NCBI RefSeq assembly: GCF_001592205.1
Contig: NZ_BCWM01000020.1
Location: 1-62,001 of the forward strand
Length of the DNA: 62,001 bases
DNA from: Brevundimonas vesicularis NBRC 12165
GTDB taxonomy: Bacteria; Pseudomonadota; Alphaproteobacteria; Caulobacterales; Caulobacteraceae
Reading direction: 5' to 3'
Positions 17,343-26,388 of the stretch are shown in pieces. The notes below the pieces were generated by a model. That model was not told the origin of the DNA. It saw nothing but the letters and a program-made list of their open reading frames with translations, and made no database searches. Position 1 is the first letter of the stretch, and each line of letters starts with the position of its first letter. A program made the translations under genes and the position numbers.

Positions 17343-20300
17343 CTACAAGTTCAACAGCGCCGGGTCTCCACCTTGCGCGGCGATATTGACGCTGATCGCC
17401 TTCTCGGCCGCGTAGCGGATCAGGCTGTTGGGGCCGCCGGCCTTGGGGCCCGTACCTGACAGACCTTCACCGCCAAAGGGCTGTACGCCGACCACGGCGC
17501 CGGTGATCGAGCGGTTGACGTAGACGTTTCCGGCGGGGACCAAGTCGACGACTTCGGCGGCGAAGGCTTCGATGCGGCTGTGGACGCCCAGGGTCAGGCC
17601 GTAGCCGCGGGCGGCGAGTTTGCCGGCGACCGACTTCAGGTCGGACGGAGCGTAGCGGTAGATGTGCAGGATGGGGCCGAAGACCTCACGCTCCAAGAAG
17701 TCGGGCGTGGGGATTTCTGCGATGGTGGGGGCGAACAGATCGCCCTTGTCGGCGCCCATCGGCAGGGCGGCGCGGGCGACGATCTTCGCTTCCTTCGACA
17801 GGCGCTCGACGTGGGCTTCGAGGGCGCGACGAGATTCGGGATCGATGACCGGGCCGATGTCGGTCTTAGGATCGGCGGGGTCGGCGACGGTCTGGACCGC
17901 CAGAGCGCCCTTCAGGCCCTCGATCAGGGCGTCGGCCGAATCCTTGGGCACATAGAGGACGCGTAGGGCCGAACAGCGCTGGCCGGCCGAGCCGAAGGCC
18001 GACTGGATCACGTCGTCGATGACCTGTTCCTTCAACGCCGTCGTATCGATGAACATGCCGTTCAGGCCGCCGGTCTCGGCGATGAAGGGGATGATGGCGC
18101 CGGGCCGTGCGGCGATGGCGCGGTTGATGGCGGCGGCCGTGTCGGTGCCGCCGGTAAAGGCGACGCCGTCGATGCCCGGATGGGTGACCAAGGCCGCGCC
18201 GACCGTCTCGCCTCGCCCGGGAACCAGCGCCAACAGGTCGGGGGTCAGGCCAGCCTTGTGATACAGGCGTACGGCCTCGGCGGCGATCAGCGGCGTCTGT
18301 TCAGCGGGCTTGGCCAGCACGGCGTTGCCGGCGGCGAGGGCCGCGGCGATCTGGCCGGTGAAGATGGCCAGGGGGAAGTTCCACGGCGAGATGCAGGCGA
18401 AGACGCCGCGCCCGTGCAGGAACAGCTGGTTGGTCTCGCCGGTCGGACCCTTCAGGGTCTCGGGGGCGGTGAAGTCGCGTTCGGCAAGCAGGGCGTAGTA
18501 GCGGCAAAAGTCTGCGGCCTCGCGCACCTCGGCGACGCCGTCGTTCAAGGTCTTGCCCGCCTCGCGGCTGAGCAGGGCGACCAGCCGATCCAGATCGGCC
18601 TCCAGCGCCTCTGCCATGGCGCGAAGGACGATGGCGCGTTTCGCCCCGCCCTGGCGGTCCCATTTGACCTGAGCCTCGGCGGCCGCCTGAACGGCGGCGT
18701 CGATGTCAGCCGTCTCGGCTTCCGAGACATGGCCCAGCACCTGTGATCGATCGAAGGGATTGGTCACGTCCTGAGCGTTAAGGCCGGCGCGCAGTTTGCC
18801 GCCGATGATGGGACCGCTGGTCAACTTCTCGCGGTCGACCAGTTCCAGCGCCCTGGCGTGAGCTTCACGGTCGGCAGCCTGAGAATAATCGCGGCCGAGG
18901 GAGTTCTTACGATCGCCGTACATGTCTTTCGGAACCGGAATCTTGGGGTGACGGTCGGGCGCCTGCTCGACCAGGAAAATGGGATCGGCCGCGACGGCCG
19001 AGGCGGGCACGCGCTCGTCCAGAAGGGCATGGACGAAGGAGGAGTTGGCGCCGTTTTCAAGCAGGCGACGCACCAGATAGGGCAGCAGTTCCTCGTGCCC
19101 GCCAACGGGGGCGTAGGCGCGGACGATGACGGTTTCATCGGTCCAGGCCTCCTGAGCGGCGTCATAAAGCGCCTCGCCCATGCCGTGCAGCCGCTGGTGC
19201 TCGACCTTGACGCCGTGATTACGCGCCATACGCCGCACGGCCGCCAGGGTGTGGGCATTGTGACTGGCGAACTGGGAATAGATGGCCGGCGCGGCCTCTA
19301 TCATGGCCTTGGCGCAGACCAGGTAGTTCAGATCGGTCGCCGCCTTTGTCGTATAGACAGGGTAGTCGGTGCGGCCGAACACTTGGGCGCGCTTGATCTC
19401 GGTGTCCCAATAGGCGCCTTTGACCAGGCGCACCATCAGACGACGGCCCGAGCGCCGGGCGAGGTCGGCGACGCGTTCAATCGTTTCCAGCCCGCGCTTC
19501 TGATAGGCCTGAACCGCCAGACCCAGGCCGGTCCAGCCGCCCAGTGACGGCTCGTGCGCCAGCCGGTCCAGCAGTTTCAGCGACAGAGCCAGACGGTCCG
19601 CCTCCTCGGCATCCATCGTATAGTTGATGTCGTATTTGGCCGCGATCTGGGCTAGGCGCAGGATGCGGGGATACAGGGTCGCCCAGACGTCATCCTCATG
19701 CGTCGCCTCATAGCGGGGCGACAGGGCCGACAGTTTCACCGAGACTCCGTGGCCGTGCTCCGGCCCCTGCCCCTTCGACGTCTTGCCCACCGCCTCGATG
19801 GCGTCGGCATAGATCTTCTCATATCGGTCGGCGTCGGCCATGGTCCGGGCGCCCTCGCCCAGCATGTCGAAACTGCACAGCCAGCCTTCCTTGTTCGATC
19901 GTTTGAGCGCGCTCTGGATGGTGCGGCCGACGACAAACTGCTCGCCCATGATCTTGACCGCCGTGGCCACGGCTTGGCGAATGACCGGCTCGCCTAGACG
20001 ACCGGCGATCCGCTTCAGGAAGCCGGGCAGGTCGCTGCGGGCCTCGTCGTCCACATCGACCAGCTTGCCGGTCAGCATCAGACCCCAGGTCGACGCGTTG
20101 ACGAACAGGCTGTCCGACTGACCCAGGTGGGCGGCCCAGTCGGCCGAGCCGATCTTCTCGGCGATCAAGCGGTCGCGGGTGTCCTCGTCCGGCACGCGCA
20201 GCAGGGCTTCGGCCAGACACATCAGGGCCAGACCCTCTCGGGTGCCCAGCGAGAATTGCTGCAGGAAGCTTTCGACGACCCCCTGCTTCTTCTGGCTGCG

Positions 20301-20474
20301 GCGGGCGTGTTCCACCAAAGCCGTCGCCTCGGCGACCACATCCGCCCGTTCGTTCGCATCCAGAGGCATGCGCGCCAGATTGGCGGCGACGGCCTCGCGT
20401 TCATCGCGGAACTTGTGCGCGTCCAGACCGTCCCAGGCGGCCAGGCGCGAAGGCATGAAGGCGGGCGTGGTCAT
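17343..20474 (-). CDS. putA: bifunctional proline dehydrogenase / L-glutamate gamma-semialdehyde dehydrogenase
   Basis: From ATG 20474 the protein is 1043 aa; a TTG at 20483 is the alternative. It oxidises proline to glutamate in two steps at the membrane face. The FAD/TIM-barrel PRODH half covers about 170-480 (VSVKLSALSPRYEA, RLMVRLVKGAYWD, FASHNAHTLAAV). The ALDH half covers about 540-1000 (SPWNFPLAIFTGQIAAALAAGN, AETGGLNGMFIDTTA, catalytic Cys834 in GSAGQRCSALR). It lacks the N-terminal ribbon-helix-helix of enterobacterial PutA, so repression must come from elsewhere. The divergent Lrp-type gene fits that role. Confidence 0.97.
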   Translation of the reverse strand: MTTPAFMPSRLAAWDGLDAHKFRDEREAVAANLARMPLDANERADVVAEATALVEHARRSQKKQGVVESFLQQFSLGTREGLALMCLAEALLRVPDEDTRDRLIAEKIGSADWAAHLGQSDSLFVNASTWGLMLTGKLVDVDDEARSDLPGFLKRIAGRLGEPVIRQAVATAVKIMGEQFVVGRTIQSALKRSNKEGWLCSFDMLGEGARTMADADRYEKIYADAIEAVGKTSKGQGPEHGHGVSVKLSALSPRYEATHEDDVWATLYPRILRLAQIAAKYDINYTMDAEEADRLALSLKLLDRLAHEPSLGGWTGLGLAVQAYQKRGLETIERVADLARRSGRRLMVRLVKGAYWDTEIKRAQVFGRTDYPVYTTKAATDLNYLVCAKAMIEAAPAIYSQFASHNAHTLAAVRRMARNHGVKVEHQRLHGMGEALYDAAQEAWTDETVIVRAYAPVGGHEELLPYLVRRLLENGANSSFVHALLDERVPASAVAADPIFLVEQAPDRHPKIPVPKDMYGDRKNSLGRDYSQAADREAHARALELVDREKLTSGPIIGGKLRAGLNAQDVTNPFDRSQVLGHVSEAETADIDAAVQAAAEAQVKWDRQGGAKRAIVLRAMAEALEADLDRLVALLSREAGKTLNDGVAEVREAADFCRYYALLAERDFTAPETLKGPTGETNQLFLHGRGVFACISPWNFPLAIFTGQIAAALAAGNAVLAKPAEQTPLIAAEAVRLYHKAGLTPDLLALVPGRGETVGAALVTHPGIDGVAFTGGTDTAAAINRAIAARPGAIIPFIAETGGLNGMFIDTTALKEQVIDDVIQSAFGSAGQRCSALRVLYVPKDSADALIEGLKGALAVQTVADPADPKTDIGPVIDPESRRALEAHVERLSKEAKIVARAALPMGADKGDLFAPTIAEIPTPDFLEREVFGPILHIYRYAPSDLKSVAGKLAARGYGLTLGVHSRIEAFAAEVVDLVPAGNVYVNRSITGAVVGVQPFGGEGLSGTGPKAGGPNSLIRYAAEKAISVNIAAQGGDPALLNL

Positions 20475-20528
20475 CAGTGACAAATCCTGTGGATTTCAGC
20501 CGTATATTCCGGAGTTCATTGAAGGTGC

Positions 20529-20543
20529 TTCGTATGATACGAA
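20529..20543. promoter_or_regulatory. 15-bp palindrome in putA/putR divergent promoter region
   Basis: TTCGTATGATACGAA has perfect 7-bp arms around one central base. It lies midway in the ~110-bp gap between the putA start and the Lrp-type start. Lrp/AsnC proteins bind 13-15 bp imperfect palindromes of this kind, so this is a good candidate operator for the divergent regulator. That regulator binds here is an inference. Confidence 0.6.
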
Positions 20544-20583
20544 CCCAGGCCGAAGATCGTTCGGTGCAATGTCGTGATTTCTG

Positions 20584-21045
20584 ATGATCGATATCGACGC
20601 CGTTGATCGCCGCATCCTGCGGGTGCTCCAGACCGACGCCCGCATTTCCAACGCCGAACTGGCGAGGCGCTGCAATCTGTCGCCTGCCGCCTGTTTCGAA
20701 CGGGTCAAAAGGCTGCGCGAAAAGAAGATCATCACCGGCTATGCCGCCATGATCGACCCGGCTCAGGTCGGCCGAGACCTGCTGATCTTCGTCGAGGTCC
20801 TGCTGGACCGCACCACCGGCGACGTCTTCGAAGCCTTCGCCGCCGCCGTTCGCAGTCAGCCGGAGGTGCTGGAATGCCACATGGTCGCCGGCGGCTTCGA
20901 CTATCTGATCAAGGCCCGCGTCGGCGACATGGACGCCTACCGCGCCTTCCTGGGCGATGTGCTGGTGCGGATGCCGGGCGTCCGCGAAACCCGGACGTAT
21001 GCGGTGTTGGAAGAGGTCAAATCGACGACGGTGCTGCCTCTGTAG
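20584..21045 (+). CDS. putR: Lrp/AsnC-family regulator of putA
   Basis: The 153-aa protein has MIDIDAVDRRILRVLQTDARISNAELARRCNLSPAACFERVKRLREKKII as the HTH half. A RAM/AsnC effector domain follows (LLIFVEVLLDR, VLECHMVAGGFDYLIKARVGDM). Lrp-type PutR activates putA in response to proline in several alphaproteobacteria, and the divergent position agrees. The C-terminus ends TTVLPL, as usual for the family. The ATG is immediately preceded by a GTGATTTCTG stretch with a poor Shine-Dalgarno. Confidence 0.9.
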   Translation: MIDIDAVDRRILRVLQTDARISNAELARRCNLSPAACFERVKRLREKKIITGYAAMIDPAQVGRDLLIFVEVLLDRTTGDVFEAFAAAVRSQPEVLECHMVAGGFDYLIKARVGDMDAYRAFLGDVLVRMPGVRETRTYAVLEEVKSTTVLPL

Positions 21046-21163
21046 GGAGGCTAAAAAATACTTTTGATTGTGGCCTAGCCACCTAGAGCTTTGCGGCAGG
21101 TGACGGACGCTCTCAGTTCCCCTAAGCCTGCACGCACAACAACAAGGTACGACGCCGTCGCCA

Positions 21164-23377
21164 ATGCCGGTTATTTTCCCTGTCATCATGTGCGGCGGTT
21201 CCGGCACGCGCTTGTGGCCCGCGTCGCGACCGTCGCGCCCAAAGCAGTTCATTCCCCTGTCAGGCAACCGGTCCCTGTTTCAGGAGACCGTCGAGCGCGT
21301 CGTCGATCTGACCGGCTCAGAGGGTAGGCTGATCGTCATTGGCGGCGCTGCGCATCGACAGGCGATTTGCGAACAGTTGAAGGAGCTGGGACGCGACGCA
21401 ATCGTCCTTCTGGAACCCGAAGCACGCGAATCCGCCGCCGCCATGGCCGCCGCCGCCATCTGGACCAGACGACAGCATCCTGATGCGGTGAATTTGTTCG
21501 TCGCGTCCGATCACCACATCCCAGACGGCGACGCGTTTCGCGCTGCAGTCCTTACGGCAAGCGAGGCCGCACACACCGGCCGCATCGTCACGTTTGGCGT
21601 CGTGCCTTCTGGCCCCTCGTCGGCCTATGGATACATTGCCCCCCGCAGCGAGGGGTTGGCGGAGGTCAAGGCCTTCGTTGAAAAGCCCGACCTCGTCACC
21701 GCGGAACGCTATATCGCCGAAGGTTATCTGTGGAACAGCGGCAACTTTGTCGTCCGCGCCGATGTCCTTCAAGATGAGCTCCGCCAGGCCACCGCAGGCC
21801 TGATCGAGGCTGTTTCTGATGCGCTCGATTCTTCGCTCTCGGACGGCGGCGCGATCCTCTTGGGCCGCAGATTCGGCGATGCGCCGAAGATCTCCATCGA
21901 TTACGCCGTCATGGAAAAAACCCGGCGTGCCGCCGTCCTGCCGGTCGGGTTCGATTGGTCGGACCTCGGCGCCTGGGACGCCGTTCACCGGTCGGGAGAG
22001 GGCGACGTCGGCCTGCATGTGTTCGAGGACGCCGAGAACTGCCTGGTCCGGGCCTGCGACGGCGTCCTGGTCGCCGCCGTCGGCGTGTCCGATCTCGCCA
22101 TCGTGGTCGAACGGGACGCGGTATTGGTTACCGATCTGGCGCGGAGCCAGGACGTACGAAAGATCGTGAGTCGATTGGAGGGGCTGTCGCCGCGCCATCT
22201 CGACTTCCCGCAGACGCCTCAGGAAACGCTTGAGCAGGGCGCGACGCGCTTCGCGGCGTGGATGCGGCAAACGGCGCTGCCGACCTGGTGCACATTAGGT
22301 CAGAACGCCGAGGGCGGCTTCGAGGAGTTGCTGGCCCAGGACGGGCGGCGACTTCCGGCCTCACGACGCGCCGTCGTGCAGGCGCGCCAGCTCCAAGTCT
22401 ATTCCGCAGCAGGTCGTCTCGGTTGGTCCGGGCCTTGGAACGCTGTGGTCACATCAGGCTTGGCCTGGACACGCCAGCGCCTCGTGAAGACTGATGGGCG
22501 GATGCGGACTCGGTTGTCTTTCTCCGGCGCGCCCGAAGACGACACGACAACCATCTATGATCAGGCCTTCCTTCTCTTCGCCCTGGCCGACATTTCGATC
22601 GCCATGCCCGCGGCAGCCGTCGAGGATCAGGCGGCCCAAATCCGCGATCACTTGGTGGCTTCCATGAACGCTGACGGCGGTGTCGTGGAAACTGGCGACC
22701 ATCCCTATCAAGCGAACGCGCATATGCATCTGCTAGAAGCGGCGCTCGCGTGGGAGGACGCAGGAGGCGACTCGTGCTGGGCAGGGCTTTCGGATCGGAT
22801 CGTCGCCTTGGCGCGAAAACCGTTCATCGATGCCGACACCGGCATGATCCGAGAATACTTCTCTTCCGACTGGTCTCCGGCAGCCGGCGGCGACGGTTCG
22901 CTGATAGAGCCCGGTCATCAGTTTGAATGGGCCTGGCTTCTGGCTCGTTACGCCAGAGCCCGCGCCGACGCTGAGACACTCGAGGTGGCTTGGCGACTGT
23001 TCGAGGCTGGCCTGAAGGGTATTGATCTCTCGCGGGGGGTGGCGATCGATGCGATGGATATCGACGGCTCGATCCGAAGCGCGCGGGCGCGCCTGTGGCC
23101 GCAGACGGAATGGCTGAAGGCCGCCCTGATCCTCGCGTCGTCTTCAGACGATGGTCGACGCGATCTGTGCCTGATGCAAGCCGCCAAAGCGCAGCGCGCC
23201 CTCTGGCGTTATCTGACGCCCGTCGGTCTGTGGCGCGACAAAATGCTGGAGAGCGGCGATTTCATCGACGAGCCAGCGCCTGCCAGTTCTCTCTACCACA
23301 TCATGGCCGCCTATAGTCAGGTCAGGGCCACGCTAGGAGGCCTGCGCCCCGATCTCGCCTCTGCGCTGGATTTATAA
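21164..23377 (+). CDS. mannose-1-phosphate guanylyltransferase fused to AGE-family isomerase domain
   Basis: The 737-aa protein has two domains. Residues 1-340 are a ManC-type nucleotidyltransferase: MCGGSGTRLWPASRPSRPKQFIPL at 9-32, VASDHHIPD, FVEKPD and NSGNFV motifs. Residues ~350-737 are an (alpha/alpha)6-barrel of the AGE/phosphomannose-isomerase type: YQANAHMHLLEAALAW, EPGHQFEWAWLLARYA and WPQTEWLKAAL. Standard bifunctional enzymes pair GMP with a cupin PMI. Here the isomerase is replaced by an AGE-type one, so one chain may turn fructose-6-P into mannose-6-P and mannose-1-P into GDP-mannose. PMM/PGM lies two genes downstream. The AGE half could also act on another sugar. Confidence 0.88.
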   Translation: MPVIFPVIMCGGSGTRLWPASRPSRPKQFIPLSGNRSLFQETVERVVDLTGSEGRLIVIGGAAHRQAICEQLKELGRDAIVLLEPEARESAAAMAAAAIWTRRQHPDAVNLFVASDHHIPDGDAFRAAVLTASEAAHTGRIVTFGVVPSGPSSAYGYIAPRSEGLAEVKAFVEKPDLVTAERYIAEGYLWNSGNFVVRADVLQDELRQATAGLIEAVSDALDSSLSDGGAILLGRRFGDAPKISIDYAVMEKTRRAAVLPVGFDWSDLGAWDAVHRSGEGDVGLHVFEDAENCLVRACDGVLVAAVGVSDLAIVVERDAVLVTDLARSQDVRKIVSRLEGLSPRHLDFPQTPQETLEQGATRFAAWMRQTALPTWCTLGQNAEGGFEELLAQDGRRLPASRRAVVQARQLQVYSAAGRLGWSGPWNAVVTSGLAWTRQRLVKTDGRMRTRLSFSGAPEDDTTTIYDQAFLLFALADISIAMPAAAVEDQAAQIRDHLVASMNADGGVVETGDHPYQANAHMHLLEAALAWEDAGGDSCWAGLSDRIVALARKPFIDADTGMIREYFSSDWSPAAGGDGSLIEPGHQFEWAWLLARYARARADAETLEVAWRLFEAGLKGIDLSRGVAIDAMDIDGSIRSARARLWPQTEWLKAALILASSSDDGRRDLCLMQAAKAQRALWRYLTPVGLWRDKMLESGDFIDEPAPASSLYHIMAAYSQVRATLGGLRPDLASALDL

Positions 23378-23462
23378 GGCTGCCGACATCCATCTCGCCT
23401 TCGTCATGCGAAACGTCTAGAAGTTCGCCCCTTACTCAACGGCTCAGGGTCCGCCCGCCTCA

Positions 23463-24548
23463 ATGCGCATCGTTCTGGCCACCGACGCCTGGGAACCCCA
23501 GGTCAACGGCGTCGTCCGCACCCTGACGCGCACCGTCGCGGAATGTCGCGGCATGGGCCATGAGGTCGAGGTCATCGAACCCAGTCTGTTCAAGACCATT
23601 CCCTGCCCCACCTATCCGGAAATCCGGCTGGCGCTGGGAGCGGAAGAAGAAATCCGCGAGATGCTTCGCGCCTTCGAACCCGAGGCCGTCCACATCGCAA
23701 CCGAGGGACCAATCGGCATCGCCACGCGCCGCATCTGCGTGGAGTGGAAGCTGCCGTTTACGACCAGCTATCACACCAAATTCCCCGAATATGTCTCGGC
23801 GCGTTTTCCGATCCCGGTTCAGGTCGGCTACGCCTATATGAAGTGGTTCCACAAGCCCTCGGGACGGCTGATGGTGGCGACGCCGACCCTGCGCGACGAG
23901 CTGGTCGAGCATGGTTTCAAGAACGTCTCGCCTTGGTCGCGGGGCGTGGACACGGATGTGTTCAATCCCGATTTGGAGCGCATCTACGACGAGCTTGGGG
24001 GCAAGGACTGGCCCCGGCCCTTCTTCCTGAACGTCGGGCGTGTGGCGGTCGAGAAGAATATCGAGGCCTTCCTGCAACTCGACCTGCCCGGCACCAAGAT
24101 CGTCGTCGGCGATGGCCCGGCCCGCGCCGAGCTCGAAGAGAAATATCCGGATGCCAAATTCCTCGGCGCCAAGTTCGGCGACGACCTGGCCCGCTGTTTC
24201 CGCGACGCCGACGTTTTCGTCTTCCCCAGCTGGACAGACACCTTCGGTCTGGTGATCCTCGAAGCTATGGCGGCCGGGACGCCGGTCGCCGCCTATCCGG
24301 CTCACGGCCCGATCGACATCATTCCCGGATCGAACGCAGGCGCAATCGATAAGGACCTCAAGACCGCCTGCCTGCAGTGCCTTGATCTCGATCGCAAGGC
24401 TGTGCGCGCCTATGCTGAAAAATTCAGCTGGCGCGCTTCGGCCGAGCAGTTCGTCGAGAACCTGCAACCCTATCCGGAACCCGAGCGCGGGCGATTCTGG
24501 CGTCGCCTGCGACGCATCGCCCGTATCCGCAAACGCGCCGCCGCCTGA
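23463..24548 (+). CDS. GT4 glycosyltransferase, mannosyltransferase-like
   Basis: At 361 aa this GT-B enzyme has an N-terminus MRIVLATDAWEPQVNGVVRTLTRTV typical of GDP-mannose-dependent alpha-mannosyltransferases (MgtA/PimB-like). It has HIATEGPIGIATRR and TTSYHTKFPEYVSARFPIP in the acceptor half and FPSWTDTFGLVILEAMAAGTPVAAYP with the EX7E motif in the donor half. It sits between the GDP-mannose-forming fusion and PMM/PGM, which supports mannose as donor. The acceptor may be a glycolipid. Confidence 0.9.
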   Translation: MRIVLATDAWEPQVNGVVRTLTRTVAECRGMGHEVEVIEPSLFKTIPCPTYPEIRLALGAEEEIREMLRAFEPEAVHIATEGPIGIATRRICVEWKLPFTTSYHTKFPEYVSARFPIPVQVGYAYMKWFHKPSGRLMVATPTLRDELVEHGFKNVSPWSRGVDTDVFNPDLERIYDELGGKDWPRPFFLNVGRVAVEKNIEAFLQLDLPGTKIVVGDGPARAELEEKYPDAKFLGAKFGDDLARCFRDADVFVFPSWTDTFGLVILEAMAAGTPVAAYPAHGPIDIIPGSNAGAIDKDLKTACLQCLDLDRKAVRAYAEKFSWRASAEQFVENLQPYPEPERGRFWRRLRRIARIRKRAAA

Positions 24549-24558
24549 TCCAATTAGA

Positions 24559-26058
24559 ATGCTCAAGCCCAGGCAGGACCTGAAGCCGAATACCGCCGAT
24601 TACGAAACCCAGGCCTTGGTCAAGCCGACAGGCTTTCGCGAATACGACGCGCGCTGGATCCTGGAAAAAGAGATCAACCTTCTCGGCATTCAAGCGCTGG
24701 GCCTTGGCTTGGCCACCTATATCCACGAGAACGGCGTCGCGCCCAAGATCGTCACCGGCCATGACTTTCGTGGCTACAGCCTCAGCGTCAAACAGGCGCT
24801 GATCCTGGGGCTGCTGGAAGGCGGGATGGAGGTTCTGGACGTGGGCCTGGCCTTGTCGCCGATGGCCTATTTCGCTCAGTTCGAACTGGATGCGCCGTGC
24901 GTCGCCATGGTCACCGCCAGCCACAACGAGAATGGCTGGACCGGGGTGAAAATGGGGGCGAACAAGCCCCTGACCTTCGGCCCCGACGAGATGGGCCGCC
25001 TGAAAGAGATCGTTCTGAACGGCGAGGGCGTGGCCCGCCCCGGCGGCAAGCTGGTGCGCGTCGATGACGTCCGCGAAACCTATGTCGCCGACGTGGCCTC
25101 CAAGGTGCAGATCAAGCGTCCCCTAAAGGTCGTCTGCGCCTGCGGCAACGGCACAGCCGGCGCCTTCGCCCCCGACGCTCTGCGCCGGATGGGCGTCGAG
25201 GTGATCGAGATGGACACCGACCTCGACTACACCTTCCCGAAATACAATCCGAACCCGGAAGATCACGCCATGCTGGTGCAGATGACCCAACGGGTGCGTG
25301 AGACGGGCGCCGATCTGGCCCTTGGCTTCGACGGCGACGGCGACCGTTGCGGCGTGGTGGACGACACGGGCGAGGAAATCTTCGCCGACAAGATCGGCCT
25401 GATGCTGGCCCGCGACCTGTCCAAGGTCTATCCGGACAGCACCTTTGTCGTCGATGTGAAGTCGACCGGCCTCTACAAGACCGACGAGGTCCTGAAAGCC
25501 AATGGCGCCGAGGTCGTCTACTGGAAGACGGGCCACTCCTACATCAAGCGCAAGACCGCCGAACTTGGCGCCCTGGCCGGCTTCGAGAAGTCGGGCCACT
25601 TCTTCATGGCGGGCGATCTGGGCCACGGCTACGACGACGGTCTAGTCGCTGCGGGCGCGGTTCTGGCCATGCTGGATCGCAATCCGGACCAAAAACTCAG
25701 TGAACTGAAGACCGCCCTCCCAGACGCCTGGACCAGTCTGACCATGTCGCCCCATTGCGACGACGAGCTGAAGTACGGCGTGCTGGAGCGGATCGTGAAG
25801 GAATACTCCGACCTGGCCGACGCTGGCGGCGAAATCCTGGGCCGCAAGATCGTCGAGGCCATCACCGTCAACGGCGTTCGCGTGCATCTGGAAGACGGCT
25901 CATGGGTCCTGGTCCGCGCCTCGTCCAACAAACCGGAGCTGGTCGTGGTGGTCGAGAGCATGCGGTCCGAAGACGACATGCGCGATCTGTTCCGCAAAGA
26001 GATCAAGCCGCGCCTGGCCGCCTATCCTGAAATCGGCGCCTTCAACCAAGAAATCTGA
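24559..26058 (+). CDS. phosphomannomutase/phosphoglucomutase
   Basis: From ATG 24559 (10 bp after the GT stop) this is 499 aa; an in-frame start at 24382 would lie inside the GT gene and is unlikely. It is an alpha-D-phosphohexomutase: TASHNENGWTGVKMG with the phosphoserine at Ser121, the metal loop GFDGDGDRCGVVDD near residue 255, the sugar loop EKSGHFF near 345 and the phosphate loop VRASSNKPELVV near the C-terminus. It interconverts mannose-6-P and mannose-1-P, and likely the glucose forms, feeding GDP-mannose made by the 21164 fusion. Confidence 0.93.
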   Translation: MLKPRQDLKPNTADYETQALVKPTGFREYDARWILEKEINLLGIQALGLGLATYIHENGVAPKIVTGHDFRGYSLSVKQALILGLLEGGMEVLDVGLALSPMAYFAQFELDAPCVAMVTASHNENGWTGVKMGANKPLTFGPDEMGRLKEIVLNGEGVARPGGKLVRVDDVRETYVADVASKVQIKRPLKVVCACGNGTAGAFAPDALRRMGVEVIEMDTDLDYTFPKYNPNPEDHAMLVQMTQRVRETGADLALGFDGDGDRCGVVDDTGEEIFADKIGLMLARDLSKVYPDSTFVVDVKSTGLYKTDEVLKANGAEVVYWKTGHSYIKRKTAELGALAGFEKSGHFFMAGDLGHGYDDGLVAAGAVLAMLDRNPDQKLSELKTALPDAWTSLTMSPHCDDELKYGVLERIVKEYSDLADAGGEILGRKIVEAITVNGVRVHLEDGSWVLVRASSNKPELVVVVESMRSEDDMRDLFRKEIKPRLAAYPEIGAFNQEI

Positions 26059-26127
26059 AAGATCACAGCGGACTGAACCAATCGCGCTCGTGACCGCTTC
26101 CCTCTCGGCTGAGGCCAGGAGGGAAGA

Positions 26128-26388
26128 TTGCCGCGCTACTTTTTCCATACCCAGAACGGAGATTGCATCCGCGACGATCAGGGCGAGGAACTGAGGAGCG
26201 TTGACGCGGCCCGCGAGGAGGCCGTCGCCGTGCTGGGCGAAATCCTTCGCTACCGAGGCGCGTCGTTCTGGACGACCCGCGCCTTCAGCGTCATCGTCAC
26301 GGATACCGAAGGTCGAACGGTCGTCAGCGTCACGGCGTCCGCATCCGATCAGGCGCCCGAGGGCTGGACATTGACGGGGGACGCGTGA
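26128..26388 (+). CDS. small DUF6894-type protein
   Basis: The 86-aa protein has MPRYFFHTQNGDCIRDDQGEEL at its start, followed by DAAREEAVAVLGEIL. This is the pattern of the small DUF6894 family common in alphaproteobacteria, of unknown function. It starts with TTG 26128 behind a strong AGGAGG at 26114-26122, which decides the start. The TGA overlaps the GTG/ATG of the Crp-type regulator downstream, so the two are coupled. Confidence 0.8.
   Translation: MPRYFFHTQNGDCIRDDQGEELRSVDAAREEAVAVLGEILRYRGASFWTTRAFSVIVTDTEGRTVVSVTASASDQAPEGWTLTGDA

Noticed and set aside
21070..21082. GTGGC/GCCAC dyad upstream of the ManC-AGE gene
   Set aside because: Only 5-bp arms; too short to support as an operator without conservation data.
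24382..24558. Upstream in-frame start for PMM/PGM
   Set aside because: It would overlap the GT4 gene by 167 bp with non-family sequence; ATG 24559 fits the family start.
23460..24566. 368-aa minus-strand frame opposite the GT4 gene
   Set aside because: Composition typical of antisense frames in high-GC DNA; the GT4 on the plus strand has all motifs.
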